Shown here piece after piece: positions 7,320 through 15,750 of a stretch of 64,000 nt of DNA. The notes under the pieces were generated by a model, which was not told where the DNA came from, did not search any database, and saw only the letters and a list, made by a program, of their open reading frames with translations. The translations under genes and the position numbers were made by a program. Numbering within the stretch: position 1 is the stretch's first letter; each line of letters starts with the position of its first letter. The stretch lies in NCBI RefSeq assembly GCF_000214475.1, contig NZ_AFII01000002.1:789000-852999 (forward strand), read 5' to 3'. This DNA comes from Parvimonas sp. oral taxon 110 str. F0139 (GTDB lineage: Bacteria > Bacillota > Clostridia > Tissierellales > Peptoniphilaceae).

Positions 7320-9380
7320 ATGAAATCATATTCTACAGAAAAGATTAGAAATCTTGTGTTAGTCGGACATAGTGCCAGTGGTAAGACTTCAGTTTGTGAA
7401 GCTTTACTATATAAAACAGGCAATTTGAAAAGACTTGGTAAGATTGAGGACGGAAATACCGTAACTGACTTTGATAAAGAAGAAATTTCAAGAGGAGTTT
7501 CTATTTCAACTGCTATTGCACCAGTTGAATGGAGAGACTTTAAGATAAATTTAATTGACACTCCGGGATATTTTGATTTTAGTGGAGAAGTTTATAGTTC
7601 TCTAAGAGCATCTGAAGCAGCTTTGGTTGTTTTAGATGCGCAAAATGGTATAGAAGTAGGAGCTGAAAAGGTCTTAAAATATACTGAAAGTATTGAATTA
7701 CCAAGAATCATTTTTGTAAATAAAATGGATAAAGAAAATGTAAACTTTGCGAAAGTAGTTAGTGATTTACACATAGCTTTTGGTAAAAAAGTTATTCCAT
7801 TTACACTTGCTTTAGGCGAAGGGGAAAATTTTAAAGGTATTATTGACGTTTTAAATAAAAAAGCTTATGAATATGATGGATTTGAAAGAAAAGAAGTTGA
7901 AATCCCTGAAATAAGAATTGAAGAAGTAAATCATGTTTATGACACAATAGTGGAAGTTGTAGCAGAAACAGATGATGAACTTATGGAAAAATTTTTCGAC
8001 GGAGAAGAATTTAGTCATGAAGAATTTATGAAGGGTGTTACAAGTGCATTATTAAATGGTTCTGCTGTTCCTTTGATTTGTGGTTCTGCTACAACAGGAG
8101 CCGGAATTGATATGTTACTTGATGTTATCACTGATTATATGCCTGCTCCAAATGATGAAAGAGCAAAAAGAGGCTTTAGAAATGAAGATGATAATGTTAG
8201 AAAGATTGATGTTAATGAACCTTTCTCAGCAGTTGTTTTTAAGACTATTGTTGATCCATTCGTTGGAAGAATTTCAATTTTCAAAGTGATGAGTGGTAAG
8301 ATTACTAAAGATACTGAAATTTTTAATTCAACTAAAGATGAATTAGATAAGGCTGCTGGACTTTTCTTCTTAAGAGGAAAAACTCAAATAGAAACATCAG
8401 AAATTATTGCAGGGGATATTGGAGCTGTTTCAAAACTTAATTTAACAGAAACAGGAGATACTATTTGCGATAAAGTAAATAAAACCCTTTATAAGAAGAT
8501 TAAGTATCCTAAACCAAACCTTTATTTTGCAATTGAACCTAAATCAAAAAATGATGAAGATAAGATTTCCCAAGCTCTTCATAAATTACATGAAGAAGAT
8601 CCAAGTTTTGTTTCTGAAAGAAATGCAGAAACAAAACAACATTTAATCGGTGGACAAGGAAATGTTCAACTTCAAATTGTTTTAGATAAACTAAAAAATG
8701 TTTATGGTGTAGAAACAAATATTGTTCCTTTAAGAATTGCATATAGAGAAACTATTAAAGGAAAGTCTGATGTTCAAGGAAAACATAAAAAGCAATCTGG
8801 TGGTGCAGGGCAATACGGAGATGTATTTATGAGATTTGAACCAACTACAGAAGAGTTTGAATTTGCTGAAGAAGTTTTTGGTGGAGCTGTTCCTAGAAAT
8901 TACTTCCCAGCTGTTGAAAAAGGTATTAGAGATAGTCTTGAAAAAGGAATTTTAGCGGGATATCCTGTTGTAAATGTTAAGGCGACTCTTTATGATGGTT
9001 CATATCATCCAGTTGACTCTAACGAAATGGCATTTAAAATTGCCGCATCTCTAGCATTTAAAAAAGGCATGGAACAAGCTAATCCTGTTTTACTTGAACC
9101 TATAATGAAAGTTGAAGTTAGAATTCCTGAAAGCTATATGGGTGATGTAATGGGTGACTTGAATAAGAGAAGAGGAAAAGTTTTAGGTATGGAAATGCTT
9201 GAAGATGGAACTCAACTTGTTATTGGAGAAGCACCACATTCAGAGCTTTTTGAATATGCTATAGATTTAAGATCAATGACTCAAGCAAGAGGAGACTTTA
9301 CTATGGAATTTGATAGATATGAAGAAGTCCCTGCAAATATTGCTGAAAAGATTATTGAAGAATCAAAAGCAGAAAAATAG
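7320..9380 (+). CDS. Elongation factor G-like translational GTPase (FusA2 type)
   Basis: The protein has 686 residues with the full EF-G domain order. G1 is GHSASGKTS (not the AHxDAGKTT of canonical EF-G), G3 is DTPGYFDF and G4 is NKMD. A domain IV/V part follows, with SGGAGQYGDVFMRFEP, PVVNVKATLYDGSYHPVDS and a C-terminal RRGKVLGME segment. The altered P-loop and GQGNVQLQ in place of GxGELHLD place it in the EF-G2/FusA2 paralogue group rather than the main translocase. Members bind GTP and ribosomes, but their cellular role is poorly defined. It is monocistronic, with its own promoter and terminator. A canonical fusA is expected elsewhere in the genome. Confidence 0.88.
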   Translation: MKSYSTEKIRNLVLVGHSASGKTSVCEALLYKTGNLKRLGKIEDGNTVTDFDKEEISRGVSISTAIAPVEWRDFKINLIDTPGYFDFSGEVYSSLRASEAALVVLDAQNGIEVGAEKVLKYTESIELPRIIFVNKMDKENVNFAKVVSDLHIAFGKKVIPFTLALGEGENFKGIIDVLNKKAYEYDGFERKEVEIPEIRIEEVNHVYDTIVEVVAETDDELMEKFFDGEEFSHEEFMKGVTSALLNGSAVPLICGSATTGAGIDMLLDVITDYMPAPNDERAKRGFRNEDDNVRKIDVNEPFSAVVFKTIVDPFVGRISIFKVMSGKITKDTEIFNSTKDELDKAAGLFFLRGKTQIETSEIIAGDIGAVSKLNLTETGDTICDKVNKTLYKKIKYPKPNLYFAIEPKSKNDEDKISQALHKLHEEDPSFVSERNAETKQHLIGGQGNVQLQIVLDKLKNVYGVETNIVPLRIAYRETIKGKSDVQGKHKKQSGGAGQYGDVFMRFEPTTEEFEFAEEVFGGAVPRNYFPAVEKGIRDSLEKGILAGYPVVNVKATLYDGSYHPVDSNEMAFKIAASLAFKKGMEQANPVLLEPIMKVEVRIPESYMGDVMGDLNKRRGKVLGMEMLEDGTQLVIGEAPHSELFEYAIDLRSMTQARGDFTMEFDRYEEVPANIAEKIIEESKAEK

Positions 9381-9397
9381 ATAAGTAGATAATTATA

Positions 9398-9446
9398 AAA
9401 TCCACCCTTCTACGATATAACACATTATATAAGGGTGGATTTTTTT
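9398..9446 (+). terminator. Terminator with repeat-like arms
   Basis: The arms AAATCCACCCTT and AAGGGTGGATTT close a 21-nt loop and are followed by T7. The 5' arm and loop start (CCACCCTTCTACGAT) resemble the dispersed repeat at 18577, so this may be a decayed copy used as a terminator. Confidence 0.75.
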
Positions 9447-9474
9447 ACATATGAAGAACTAAAGGAGAGAGTAT

Positions 9475-10059
9475 ATGCGTAATGAAAGATTACCTGCAGA
9501 GGAAAGAAAATGGCAGATAAGATATGCTGCTAAAAATGTATTTCTTAGTAAGGGATTTCATAACACAACTATGGAAGACGTTATTGCCGAGAGCAAAATG
9601 AGTAAGGGTGGAGTTTATAGATATTATAAAAGTACTTCTGATATGCTCTATGACCTAATGGAAGATGGTTGTGAATATAGATACAATATAGTAGATAATT
9701 TTTTGACTATAAATAAAAATTTGGATAAATATGATGCTGTTGCAGAAATGATTACAGAAAAAATTCTAGATGATAATGAACTTTCTAAGGTTTATGTTAT
9801 GTTTCTTCAAGAAAAGCAATATGATGAAAATTTAGAAAAATTATTTTTGAAATTGAAAGAAGAGACTTTCATTGAGTTAAAAAAACTCTATGAAAAATTT
9901 GGCTTTTCTTTTAATTATTATGAATATGATTTTTTAACAGACTTTATGAACAGTCTAATTTTAGGAAGAGAAATATTAACTGCAAAAAATTCATTTTCTA
10001 AGAACAGAGTGGTTCTTAAAAATTTTATTTATGATTATCTAAAAAATTTAGAAGAGTAG
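9475..10059 (+). CDS. TetR/AcrR family transcriptional regulator
   Basis: The 194 residues begin with a TetR-type helix-turn-helix at about residues 12-58. Recognisable segments are IRYAAKNVFLSKGFHNTT, then MEDVIAESKMSKGGVYRYY. The C-terminal part is a helical ligand/dimer domain without a recognisable ligand signature. The RBS AAGGAGAG lies 6 bases before the ATG. It stands alone between terminators, so the regulated target cannot be read from context. It may regulate itself or the neighbouring EF-G-like gene, but no operator palindrome was seen. Confidence 0.88.
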   Translation: MRNERLPAEERKWQIRYAAKNVFLSKGFHNTTMEDVIAESKMSKGGVYRYYKSTSDMLYDLMEDGCEYRYNIVDNFLTINKNLDKYDAVAEMITEKILDDNELSKVYVMFLQEKQYDENLEKLFLKLKEETFIELKKLYEKFGFSFNYYEYDFLTDFMNSLILGREILTAKNSFSKNRVVLKNFIYDYLKNLEE

Positions 10060-10077
10060 TATAACTGCTCTTTTTTT
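10053..10077 (+). terminator. Terminator overlapping the tetR stop
   Basis: The stem AGAGTAGT / ACTGCTCT (one T-G wobble) with a 3-base loop runs into T7. The stem starts inside the last codons of the regulator gene. Confidence 0.75.
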
Positions 10078-10078
10078 A

Positions 10079-10107
10079 TTGACATAAAAAATTATATGGT
10101 TTATAAT
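10079..10107 (+). promoter_or_regulatory. Sigma-A promoter of the pseudouridine synthase gene
   Basis: TTGACA at 10079-10084 and TATAAT at 10102-10107 have a 17-base spacer. Confidence 0.75.
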
Positions 10108-10148
10108 TTGTTTTAATTGAATTTAAATTTTAAATAAGTGAGATAATT

Positions 10149-11105
10149 ATGAGAGATATTGAAGTTAATAATAATGATTCCGGACAAAGAATTGATAGAT
10201 TTTTAAAAAAATATTTGAATAATGCGAGTACTTCTATGATTCAAAAATTTTTGAGAACAAAAAAGATAAAAGTTAATAGAAAAAAAGTTGATTCAAGTTA
10301 TATTTTAGCCTTAAATGATGTAATTAATATTTTTATTTATGAGGAAGAACTTGAAAAACTGATAGTTTCGAAATCAAAAAAATATTCTTATTCAAAAAAA
10401 CTAGATATTATTTATGAAGATGAAAATATTATTGTTATGAATAAACCTAAAAATTTATTGTCCCATGCATCATCTAAAGAAGATTATGGAAATAATTTGG
10501 TGGATTTTATGATTGGATATTTGCTTGAAAAGGGAGATTATAATCCAAGAGCTGAAAAGACTTTTGTTCCTGCGATTATCAACAGACTAGATAGGAATAC
10601 TTCAGGTCTTGTTGTAGGAGCTAAAAATTCTAAAGCCCTAAGAGAGTTAAATAAAATAAAGGAAAAATCTATTGAAAAGTATTATAAAACCATAGTAAGT
10701 GGAAAGGTCAAAAAAAATTTTGTAATTAATGAAAAGCTTGAAAAAGATGAAGAAAAAAACAAATCCTCAATTTCTGGAAATGGGAAAGAATCTATAACAG
10801 AAGTTTATGTAGAACAAAATAATGATGATTTTAGTCTGCTTAAAATAAAGCTTATTACTGGAAGAACACACCAGATTAGAAGTCATTTAAGTAGTAAGGG
10901 ATTTTGTATTATTGGTGATATTAAATATGGAAATGCAAAAGTTAATAAGTTTTTTAGAGATAATTTTGATTTAAGAAGTCAATTTTTACATGCGGAAACA
11001 ATAATTTTTAAAGATATTGTTGGAGATTTGAGTTATCTTAATAATAAAGAATTTTTTGCTCCAATGGATGATATTTATAAAAATATAATTCGAAAAATAT
11101 TTTGA
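10149..11105 (+). CDS. RluA-family RNA pseudouridine synthase
   Basis: The 318-residue protein has an N-terminal S4 RNA-binding domain (about residues 12-75; GQRIDRFLKKYL, FLRTKKIKVNRKKV) and a C-terminal RluA/RluC/RluD catalytic domain. The catalytic motif INRLDRNTSGLVV contains the family Asp, and TGRTHQIRSHLSSKGFCIIGD is the second conserved block. It would convert uridine to pseudouridine in rRNA or tRNA; the exact site cannot be assigned. It ends in TGA, which shows that UGA is a real stop in this genome. Confidence 0.92.
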   Translation: MRDIEVNNNDSGQRIDRFLKKYLNNASTSMIQKFLRTKKIKVNRKKVDSSYILALNDVINIFIYEEELEKLIVSKSKKYSYSKKLDIIYEDENIIVMNKPKNLLSHASSKEDYGNNLVDFMIGYLLEKGDYNPRAEKTFVPAIINRLDRNTSGLVVGAKNSKALRELNKIKEKSIEKYYKTIVSGKVKKNFVINEKLEKDEEKNKSSISGNGKESITEVYVEQNNDDFSLLKIKLITGRTHQIRSHLSSKGFCIIGDIKYGNAKVNKFFRDNFDLRSQFLHAETIIFKDIVGDLSYLNNKEFFAPMDDIYKNIIRKIF

Positions 11106-11169
11106 TAGAAAGTTATATAACTTTTGTGATGGGTATATTCTTCATATCAGAACATTATAGGAGAGTATT

Positions 11170-11453
11170 ATGAAAATTTTAATTGATGAAAAAGCTAAAA
11201 GATTTTTGAACAAAAAAATAATAATATCATTACCATTGATGTTAAAGGTTGTAGTTCTTGAAGTGGTGTTGTTTTAAAACCAATGGCTTCATTAGGTAAA
11301 CCTTTAGATGTAGAAAAATACACATTAGAAAATGTAGATGGAATTGATGTGTATCTTATGAATGGAATTAAAGCAGTTAATGATACTGTTAATGTTTCAA
11401 CTATGAGTTTTCTTTTTATGGAAAATTTAGTAGTTAATGGAATAATTGTTTAA
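11170..11453 (+). CDS. CC/Se-motif HesB-like selenoprotein candidate (in-frame UGA, one frameshift)
   Basis: AGGAGAG precedes ATG 11170. The reading frame shifts once at the A7 run near 11212-11218 (equivalent to one missing A). It then continues through an in-frame TGA at 11259-11261 to TAA 11451-11453, about 94 residues. Around the UGA the product reads DVKGCSS-U-SGVVLKPMASLGKP, so the motif is Cys-x-x-Sec. The rest (VDGIDVYLMNGIK, FLFMENLVVNGI) resembles the small IscA/HesB-like proteins catalogued as the CC/Se motif family, where Sec often replaces a Cys. The adjacent gene is a paralogue whose UGA aligns with this one. Function is unknown, probably redox. The frame repair and Sec reading are inference, strongly supported by the paralogue. 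Confidence 0.72.
11259..11291 (+). promoter_or_regulatory. Possible bacterial SECIS element, copy 1
   Basis: The in-frame TGA forms the base of a stem: TGAAG at 11259-11263 can pair with CTTCA at 11287-11291. An inner GGT / ACC pairing closes a U-rich loop containing G. The geometry (UGA at the stem base, loop about 10-20 nt downstream) is compatible with a bSECIS, but the helix is short and irregular. Confidence 0.4.
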
Positions 11454-11477
11454 AAGGCTGTTAATTCAGCCTTTTTT
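11453..11477 (+). terminator. Terminator between the two selenoprotein candidates
   Basis: The stem AAAGGCTG / CAGCCTTT with a 6-base loop is followed by T. It may attenuate rather than stop transcription into the second gene, which has no clear promoter of its own. Confidence 0.75.
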
Positions 11478-11493
11478 GTTAGGAGTGATTTTT

Positions 11494-11769
11494 ATTAAAG
11501 TTGTTGTAAATAATAAAGCTGTGAAACTTTTAAAAGAAAATCAAAGAGATATAATTGTTGAACTTAAAGGTTGGAGCAACTGAAATTGCTCAACTGAATT
11601 AAAACCGTCGGTTTCGATTGGTATACCAAAAAATACAAATGCTTTTGACTTTTTTGAAATTGATGAATATAATGTATATGTAAGTAAAAAAATTCCAAAA
11701 GATGCATTTATTGAAATTTCTTCTGGAAATTTTTATGGTTTGGAATATTTGATAGCAATTATAAAATAA
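11494..11769 (+). CDS. Second CC/Se-type selenoprotein candidate (in-frame UGA)
   Basis: An uninterrupted frame, apart from TGA at 11581-11583, runs to TAA 11767-11769 (about 91 residues). Around the UGA it reads ELKGWSN-U-NCSTELKPSVSIG, aligning with KGCSS-U-SGVVLKPMAS of the gene before it. The later segments (EIDEYNVYVSKKIPKDAF) align as well. Here the pair is Sec-x-Cys, and the upstream Cys is Trp. AGGAG sits 8 bases before an ATT codon at 11494; no ATG is available. The start is therefore a rare ATT, or the GTG at 11485, which is too close to AGGA. Trp is encoded by TGG two codons before the UGA, so UGA is not read as Trp here. The Sec assignment is inference. Confidence 0.7.
11581..11614 (+). 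promoter_or_regulatory. Bacterial SECIS-like hairpin, copy 2
   Basis: A perfect hairpin, AAACC (11602-11606) with GGTTT (11610-11614), has a loop GTC. Its loop G lies 26 nt after the U of the UGA, within the usual bSECIS distance. Confidence 0.5.
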
Positions 11770-11806
11770 TTAATATGTATAACCAATTTTACAGATGAGG
11801 CATAAT

Positions 11807-12346
11807 ATGGCTAAAGGTTTTAAATTGATTATTCCAACAATGGAATATGAAAAAGAAATACAAAATTTTAGACAAGAATTTTTATCAAATGGTGGAGATA
11901 TGGATGGTTGCCTATCTTTAAGGAAAACGGAAAATATTTCTGACTGGATAAAACAGATTGAAGATTTTTCATCCGAGAATACCTGTCCAAAAGAATATGT
12001 ACCACAAACTCAATTTATTTTTATTAGGGAAGATGACAAAAAAATTATAGGTGTTATTCAAATAAGGCATTATCTAAATGAATTTTTTGAAAAATACGGT
12101 GGCCATATTGGATATTCAGTATGTCATTCTGAAAGAAAAAAAGGTTATGCAACTCTAATGTTAAAAGAAATTTTACCCATATGTAAAGAAATGGGATTTG
12201 AAAAAATATTAATAACCTGTTTAAAGGAAAACGAAGCGAGTAAAAGAGTAATTATAAACAATGGAGGAATTTATGAATCTACTGTTTACGAACATAAAGA
12301 TAAAGTTTATTTAGAGAGATATTGGATAAATTTTTCTGATAAATAA
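11807..12346 (+). CDS. GNAT family N-acetyltransferase
   Basis: About 179 residues form a GNAT fold. It has the central strand FIFIREDDKKIIGVIQIRH, the acetyl-CoA loop GGHIGYSVCHSERKKGYAT (R/Q-x-x-G-x-A type) and the C-terminal ILITCLKENEASKRVIINNGG. ATG 11807 is chosen because GATGAGG lies 6 bases upstream; an ATG at 11795 has no ribosome site. The acceptor substrate is unknown. The pattern resembles the YjcF/RimJ-like small acetyltransferases of Firmicutes. Confidence 0.85.
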   Translation: MAKGFKLIIPTMEYEKEIQNFRQEFLSNGGDMDGCLSLRKTENISDWIKQIEDFSSENTCPKEYVPQTQFIFIREDDKKIIGVIQIRHYLNEFFEKYGGHIGYSVCHSERKKGYATLMLKEILPICKEMGFEKILITCLKENEASKRVIINNGGIYESTVYEHKDKVYLERYWINFSDK

Positions 12347-12405
12347 ATTAAGAAATAATATTAAAATTAGTTATAAATAAGCAACATTTTTTAGGAGTTG
12401 AAGGT

Positions 12406-12854
12406 ATGTCTGATAAAATTAAAAAATATTGGGAAAAATTTTGTAAGGAAAAAATATTTCTATAGATACAAAATATGAAGCGTGGAGTTTTGGAAATACC
12501 AAAGAAATGGCTGATGAGTTAGTTGATTTAGTCAATAAGGGAATAAAAACTGCCACAACAGGAGCTTATGATTTATACGAAGAAGATGAAGAAATTCCAA
12601 AAGTTGGTGAATACAATATTATTTTAGATGGGTCAGGAGAGCCTATATGTATTACAATAACAAGAGAGGTATATATTTTAGAATATAATTTAATATCATC
12701 TAATCACGCTTTTCTTGAAGGTGAAGGTGATAGAAGTTATGAGTATTGGAAAAAAGTTCACGATGAATATTTTACTGAAGAATTTAAAAACTCGGGAAAA
12801 GAATTTTATGAACAAGCTCCTATGGTATGTGAAGTATTTGAAAAAGTGTATTAA
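12406..12854 (+). pseudogene. ASCH-domain protein, one frameshift
   Basis: The ATG at 12406 follows TTAGGAG. The first 17 codons (SDKIKKYWEKFCKE) run out of frame at the A6 run near 12449. The rest (NISIDTKYEAWSFGNT, then GIKTATTGAYDLYEEDEEIPKVGEYNIILDGSGEPICIT) continues one frame back to the stop at 12854. The joined product (about 149 aa) is a typical ASCH-domain protein, a PUA-like RNA-binding fold with the GxKTATTG signature. One extra A would restore it, so a sequencing undercall is likely and the gene may be intact. Confidence 0.82.
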
Positions 12855-12860
12855 TTATTG

Positions 12861-12893
12861 AAAACAGTAAATTAAAAGTTTTACTGTTTTTTT
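12861..12893 (+). terminator. Terminator after the ASCH gene
   Basis: AAAACAGTAAA and TTTTACTGTTTT form a stem that is followed by T. Confidence 0.85.
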
Positions 12894-12992
12894 GTTGCCT
12901 TTATTATGATTATTATGTAAATTCAACTTTAATAATTTTACATTAATAGAATAGTAAGATAATTAAATTATCAATCTAAGCTAGTTTGTCAC

Positions 12993-13021
12993 TTGAAAAT
13001 AATTGTAAAATATGATAAAAT
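12993..13021 (+). promoter_or_regulatory. Sigma-A promoter of glmS
   Basis: TTGAAA at 12993-12998 and TAAAAT at 13016-13021 have a 17-base spacer. The leader is only about 40 nt, so no glmS ribozyme can lie downstream of this promoter. Confidence 0.65.
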
Positions 13022-13064
13022 ATGTGAATAAGTAGCAGTAAAATTATTGTTAGGAGGAAATTTT

Positions 13065-14891
13065 ATGTGCGGTATTGTTGGATATATTGGCAGTTCAAAT
13101 GCCATTGATATAATTTTAAATGGACTAGAAACTTTAGAATATAGAGGATATGATTCATCAGGAATTGCATTCTTAGATAATAATAAGATAGATGTTGTTA
13201 AAACTGTTGGAAGAATTAGTAATTTAAGAGAAAAATTAGAAAGTGAATATAAAAATAAAATTTCAAATATTGGAGTAGGTCATACAAGATGGGCTACACA
13301 TGGAGTTCCGTCAAATGAAAATTCACATCCACATTTGAGTATGAATTCAAAGTTTGCAGTTGTTCATAATGGAATAATTGAAAATTATTTACTTTTGAAA
13401 GAAGAACTTTTAAAGAAGAATTTTGTTTTTAAGTCTGAAACTGATACTGAAGTTATTCCACAATTATTGGAAGATTTGGATGATGGAGATTTCTTAAGCA
13501 CTGTTTTCAAGATGAGAAATAAGGTTAAGGGAAGTTATGCCTTTGGTATTTTAAGACAAGATACTAATGAACTTATCGGAACAAGAAAAGAAAGTCCATT
13601 AATTGTAGGTATTGGAGATGGCGAATTTTATATTGCTTCAGATGTTATTGCAGTTTTAAAATATACAAGAGATGTTATTTATCTTGAAAATGGAGATTTA
13701 ATTCATTTTAAAGATGGAAAATATACAATTTATGATGAAAAAAATAATGTTGTAACAAGAGAGATTAAACATATTGATTGGTCCGTTGAATCAGCTACTA
13801 AGGACGGATATGATCATTTTATGTTAAAAGAAATTTATGAACAACCAAAAGTAATTGAAGAAACTTTCCGTAGAAGATTAAATGAAAATGATAAATTAAT
13901 CTTAGATGGAATGGAAAGTTTATTAGAAGGAAATTTGAAAAAGTTCAATAAATGTTATGTTGTTGCCTGTGGTACAGCATACCATTCAGGTCTTGTAAGT
14001 AGAGAAATTTTAGAAAAGGCTTTGAGATTTCCGGTAATTGTTGATGTTGCTTCTGAATTTAGATATTCAGACAGAATGATTGATGATAAAACTTTAGTTA
14101 TAATAATCAGTCAATCCGGAGAAACTGCTGATACTTTAGCTGCTCTTAGAGAAGCTAAAGCAAAAGGAGCAACTATCTTGAGTGTTACAAATGTTGTAGG
14201 TTCTTCAATAGCTAGGGAATCTGACAATGTATTCTATACTTGGGCAGGCCCTGAAATTGCTGTTGCAAGTACTAAAGGATATACAACACAAGTTACAGCT
14301 CTTTATATGATTGCTTTGAAATTTGCAGAAATTTTAGGAACAATTTCTGACGATGAATATAAGAATATAATTAATCATTTAAAGGAATTGCCTAGTAAGA
14401 TAGAATTATTATTAAAAGATACAGAAATTTACAAAAAAATTGCATTAGAATTAAAGGATAAGACTACTTGTTTCTATCTAGGAAGAGGTCTTGACTACTA
14501 TACTGCTATGGAAAGTGCATTGAAATTAAAAGAAATTTCATATATTTACACTGAAAGCTTTGCAGCTGGAGAGTTAAAGCATGGAACTATTGCATTGATT
14601 GAGGACGGTACACCTGTTTTTGTAATTGCGACTCAAGAAAGATTATATGAAAAAATTATTTCAAATGTAAAAGAAGTTAAAGCTAGAGGAGCTAAAGTTT
14701 TTGAAATAACTCATTTAGATAACAATCTTGATGTTTCTGATGAAAGAATATTAATTCCAGGTACTATAGAAATTTTAATGCCTATAATTTCGGTTGTTGC
14801 AAGTCAACTCATTGCTTATTATGCATCATTGGCTAAGGGAAATGATGTTGATAAGCCAAGAAATTTAGCAAAATCTGTTACGGTTGAATAG
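13065..14891 (+). CDS. glmS: Glutamine-fructose-6-phosphate aminotransferase (isomerizing)
   Basis: GlmS makes glucosamine-6-phosphate from fructose-6-phosphate and glutamine, the first step towards UDP-GlcNAc for the cell wall. The 608 residues start MCGIVGYIG, with Cys1 of the processed enzyme as the glutaminase nucleophile; the TRWATHG and NSHPH blocks follow. Two SIS isomerase domains contain CGTAYHSG and SQSGETADT, and the C-terminus ends KPRNLAKSVTVE, the family signature. The start follows TAGGAGGAAATTTT. The usual upstream glmS ribozyme of Gram-positives was not recognised. Confidence 0.97.
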   Translation: MCGIVGYIGSSNAIDIILNGLETLEYRGYDSSGIAFLDNNKIDVVKTVGRISNLREKLESEYKNKISNIGVGHTRWATHGVPSNENSHPHLSMNSKFAVVHNGIIENYLLLKEELLKKNFVFKSETDTEVIPQLLEDLDDGDFLSTVFKMRNKVKGSYAFGILRQDTNELIGTRKESPLIVGIGDGEFYIASDVIAVLKYTRDVIYLENGDLIHFKDGKYTIYDEKNNVVTREIKHIDWSVESATKDGYDHFMLKEIYEQPKVIEETFRRRLNENDKLILDGMESLLEGNLKKFNKCYVVACGTAYHSGLVSREILEKALRFPVIVDVASEFRYSDRMIDDKTLVIIISQSGETADTLAALREAKAKGATILSVTNVVGSSIARESDNVFYTWAGPEIAVASTKGYTTQVTALYMIALKFAEILGTISDDEYKNIINHLKELPSKIELLLKDTEIYKKIALELKDKTTCFYLGRGLDYYTAMESALKLKEISYIYTESFAAGELKHGTIALIEDGTPVFVIATQERLYEKIISNVKEVKARGAKVFEITHLDNNLDVSDERILIPGTIEILMPIISVVASQLIAYYASLAKGNDVDKPRNLAKSVTVE

Positions 14892-14895
14892 ATTT

Positions 14896-14920
14896 AAAGG
14901 GACTGGGAAGTCCCTTTTTT
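14896..14920 (+). terminator. Terminator after glmS
   Basis: The stem AAGGGACT / AGTCCCTT has a short GGGA loop and is followed by T6. Confidence 0.85.
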
Positions 14921-14937
14921 ATATAAAGGAGAAAATT

Positions 14938-15742
14938 ATGTATAAGTTAATAGCGCTTGATATGGATGGCACTACTTTTAACGAAAATCATGAAATATCT
15001 GATGAAGTTAAAGATAGCTTATTTTATGCTATGAGTAAAGGTGTAAAAATCGCATTTATCTCAGGTAGAGAAGAATTTACAGTAAAAAAATTTTAAAAAT
15101 TTAAATTTAGATACTTACTATGGAGCTTTAAACGGCAGTTTGATTTCTACAACTTATAGTGAAGTTCCAAAATTTGTAAAGAGTTTAGAAAAAAAGTATA
15201 TTTTTGATATTTTAGATATTATTGAAAATAACGGTTTTTCACCTATTATTTTCTTGAAGGATTTTATTTTTACCAAAGATTCAAAAGATGAATATGTTGA
15301 AATTATTTCTAAATTTATAAATCCTGAAATAGCTAGAGTTAAAGATGTAAAACAATATATTAAAGATAATAAATTGGAAGAAAAAGTTTTGAAAATAGGA
15401 ATTTGTCAGGAATATGATGTATTAAAAGAATTTGACGATAAATTTACTGATACAATAAAGAATGAATACACTATTTCTTTTTCTCTTCCTTTTTTTCTTG
15501 AGTTAATGGCAAAAGATACGGATAAAGGCTCTTGCTTAAAGGAAATATGCAGGCTTAACAATATAGATATATCAGAAACTATTGCAATAGGCGATGGAGA
15601 AAATGATATACCTATGTTAAATATTTGTGGACTTTCTGTTGCAATGGGAAATGCAATGGAAAATGTTAAGAAAAATGTTGATTATATAACTGATACGAAT
15701 AAAAATGACGGGGTTGCAAAAGCCATAAGAAAATTTGTTTAG
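14938..15742 (+). pseudogene. Cof-type HAD hydrolase, one frameshift
   Basis: The RBS AAAGGAG precedes ATG 14938. The first part has the HAD motif I LIALDMDGTTFN and motif II ISGREE. The frame breaks at the A7-T4 run at 15084-15094. The second part begins FKNLNLDTYYGALNGSLIST in another frame and ends with motif IV, GDGENDIPML, and the typical VAMGNAMENVK. The joined product (about 267 aa) would be a complete Cof/YidA-like sugar-phosphate phosphatase. This shift corresponds to one extra base or two missing ones, unlike most others in the window. Probably a sequencing artefact; the substrate is unknown. Confidence 0.85.
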
Positions 15743-15750
15743 AGGAAATT

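Noticed and set aside
11259-11583. UGA read as tryptophan or simple nonsense mutations
   Set aside because: TGG is used for Trp throughout, TGA ends the gene at 11105, and two paralogues carrying TGA at the same aligned position is unlikely for random nonsense.
12861-13064. Possible glmS ribozyme upstream of glmS
   Set aside because: The region is only about 200 AT-rich bases, contains the previous gene's terminator, and the likely promoter lies 45 bases before the start. The conserved ribozyme core was not seen.
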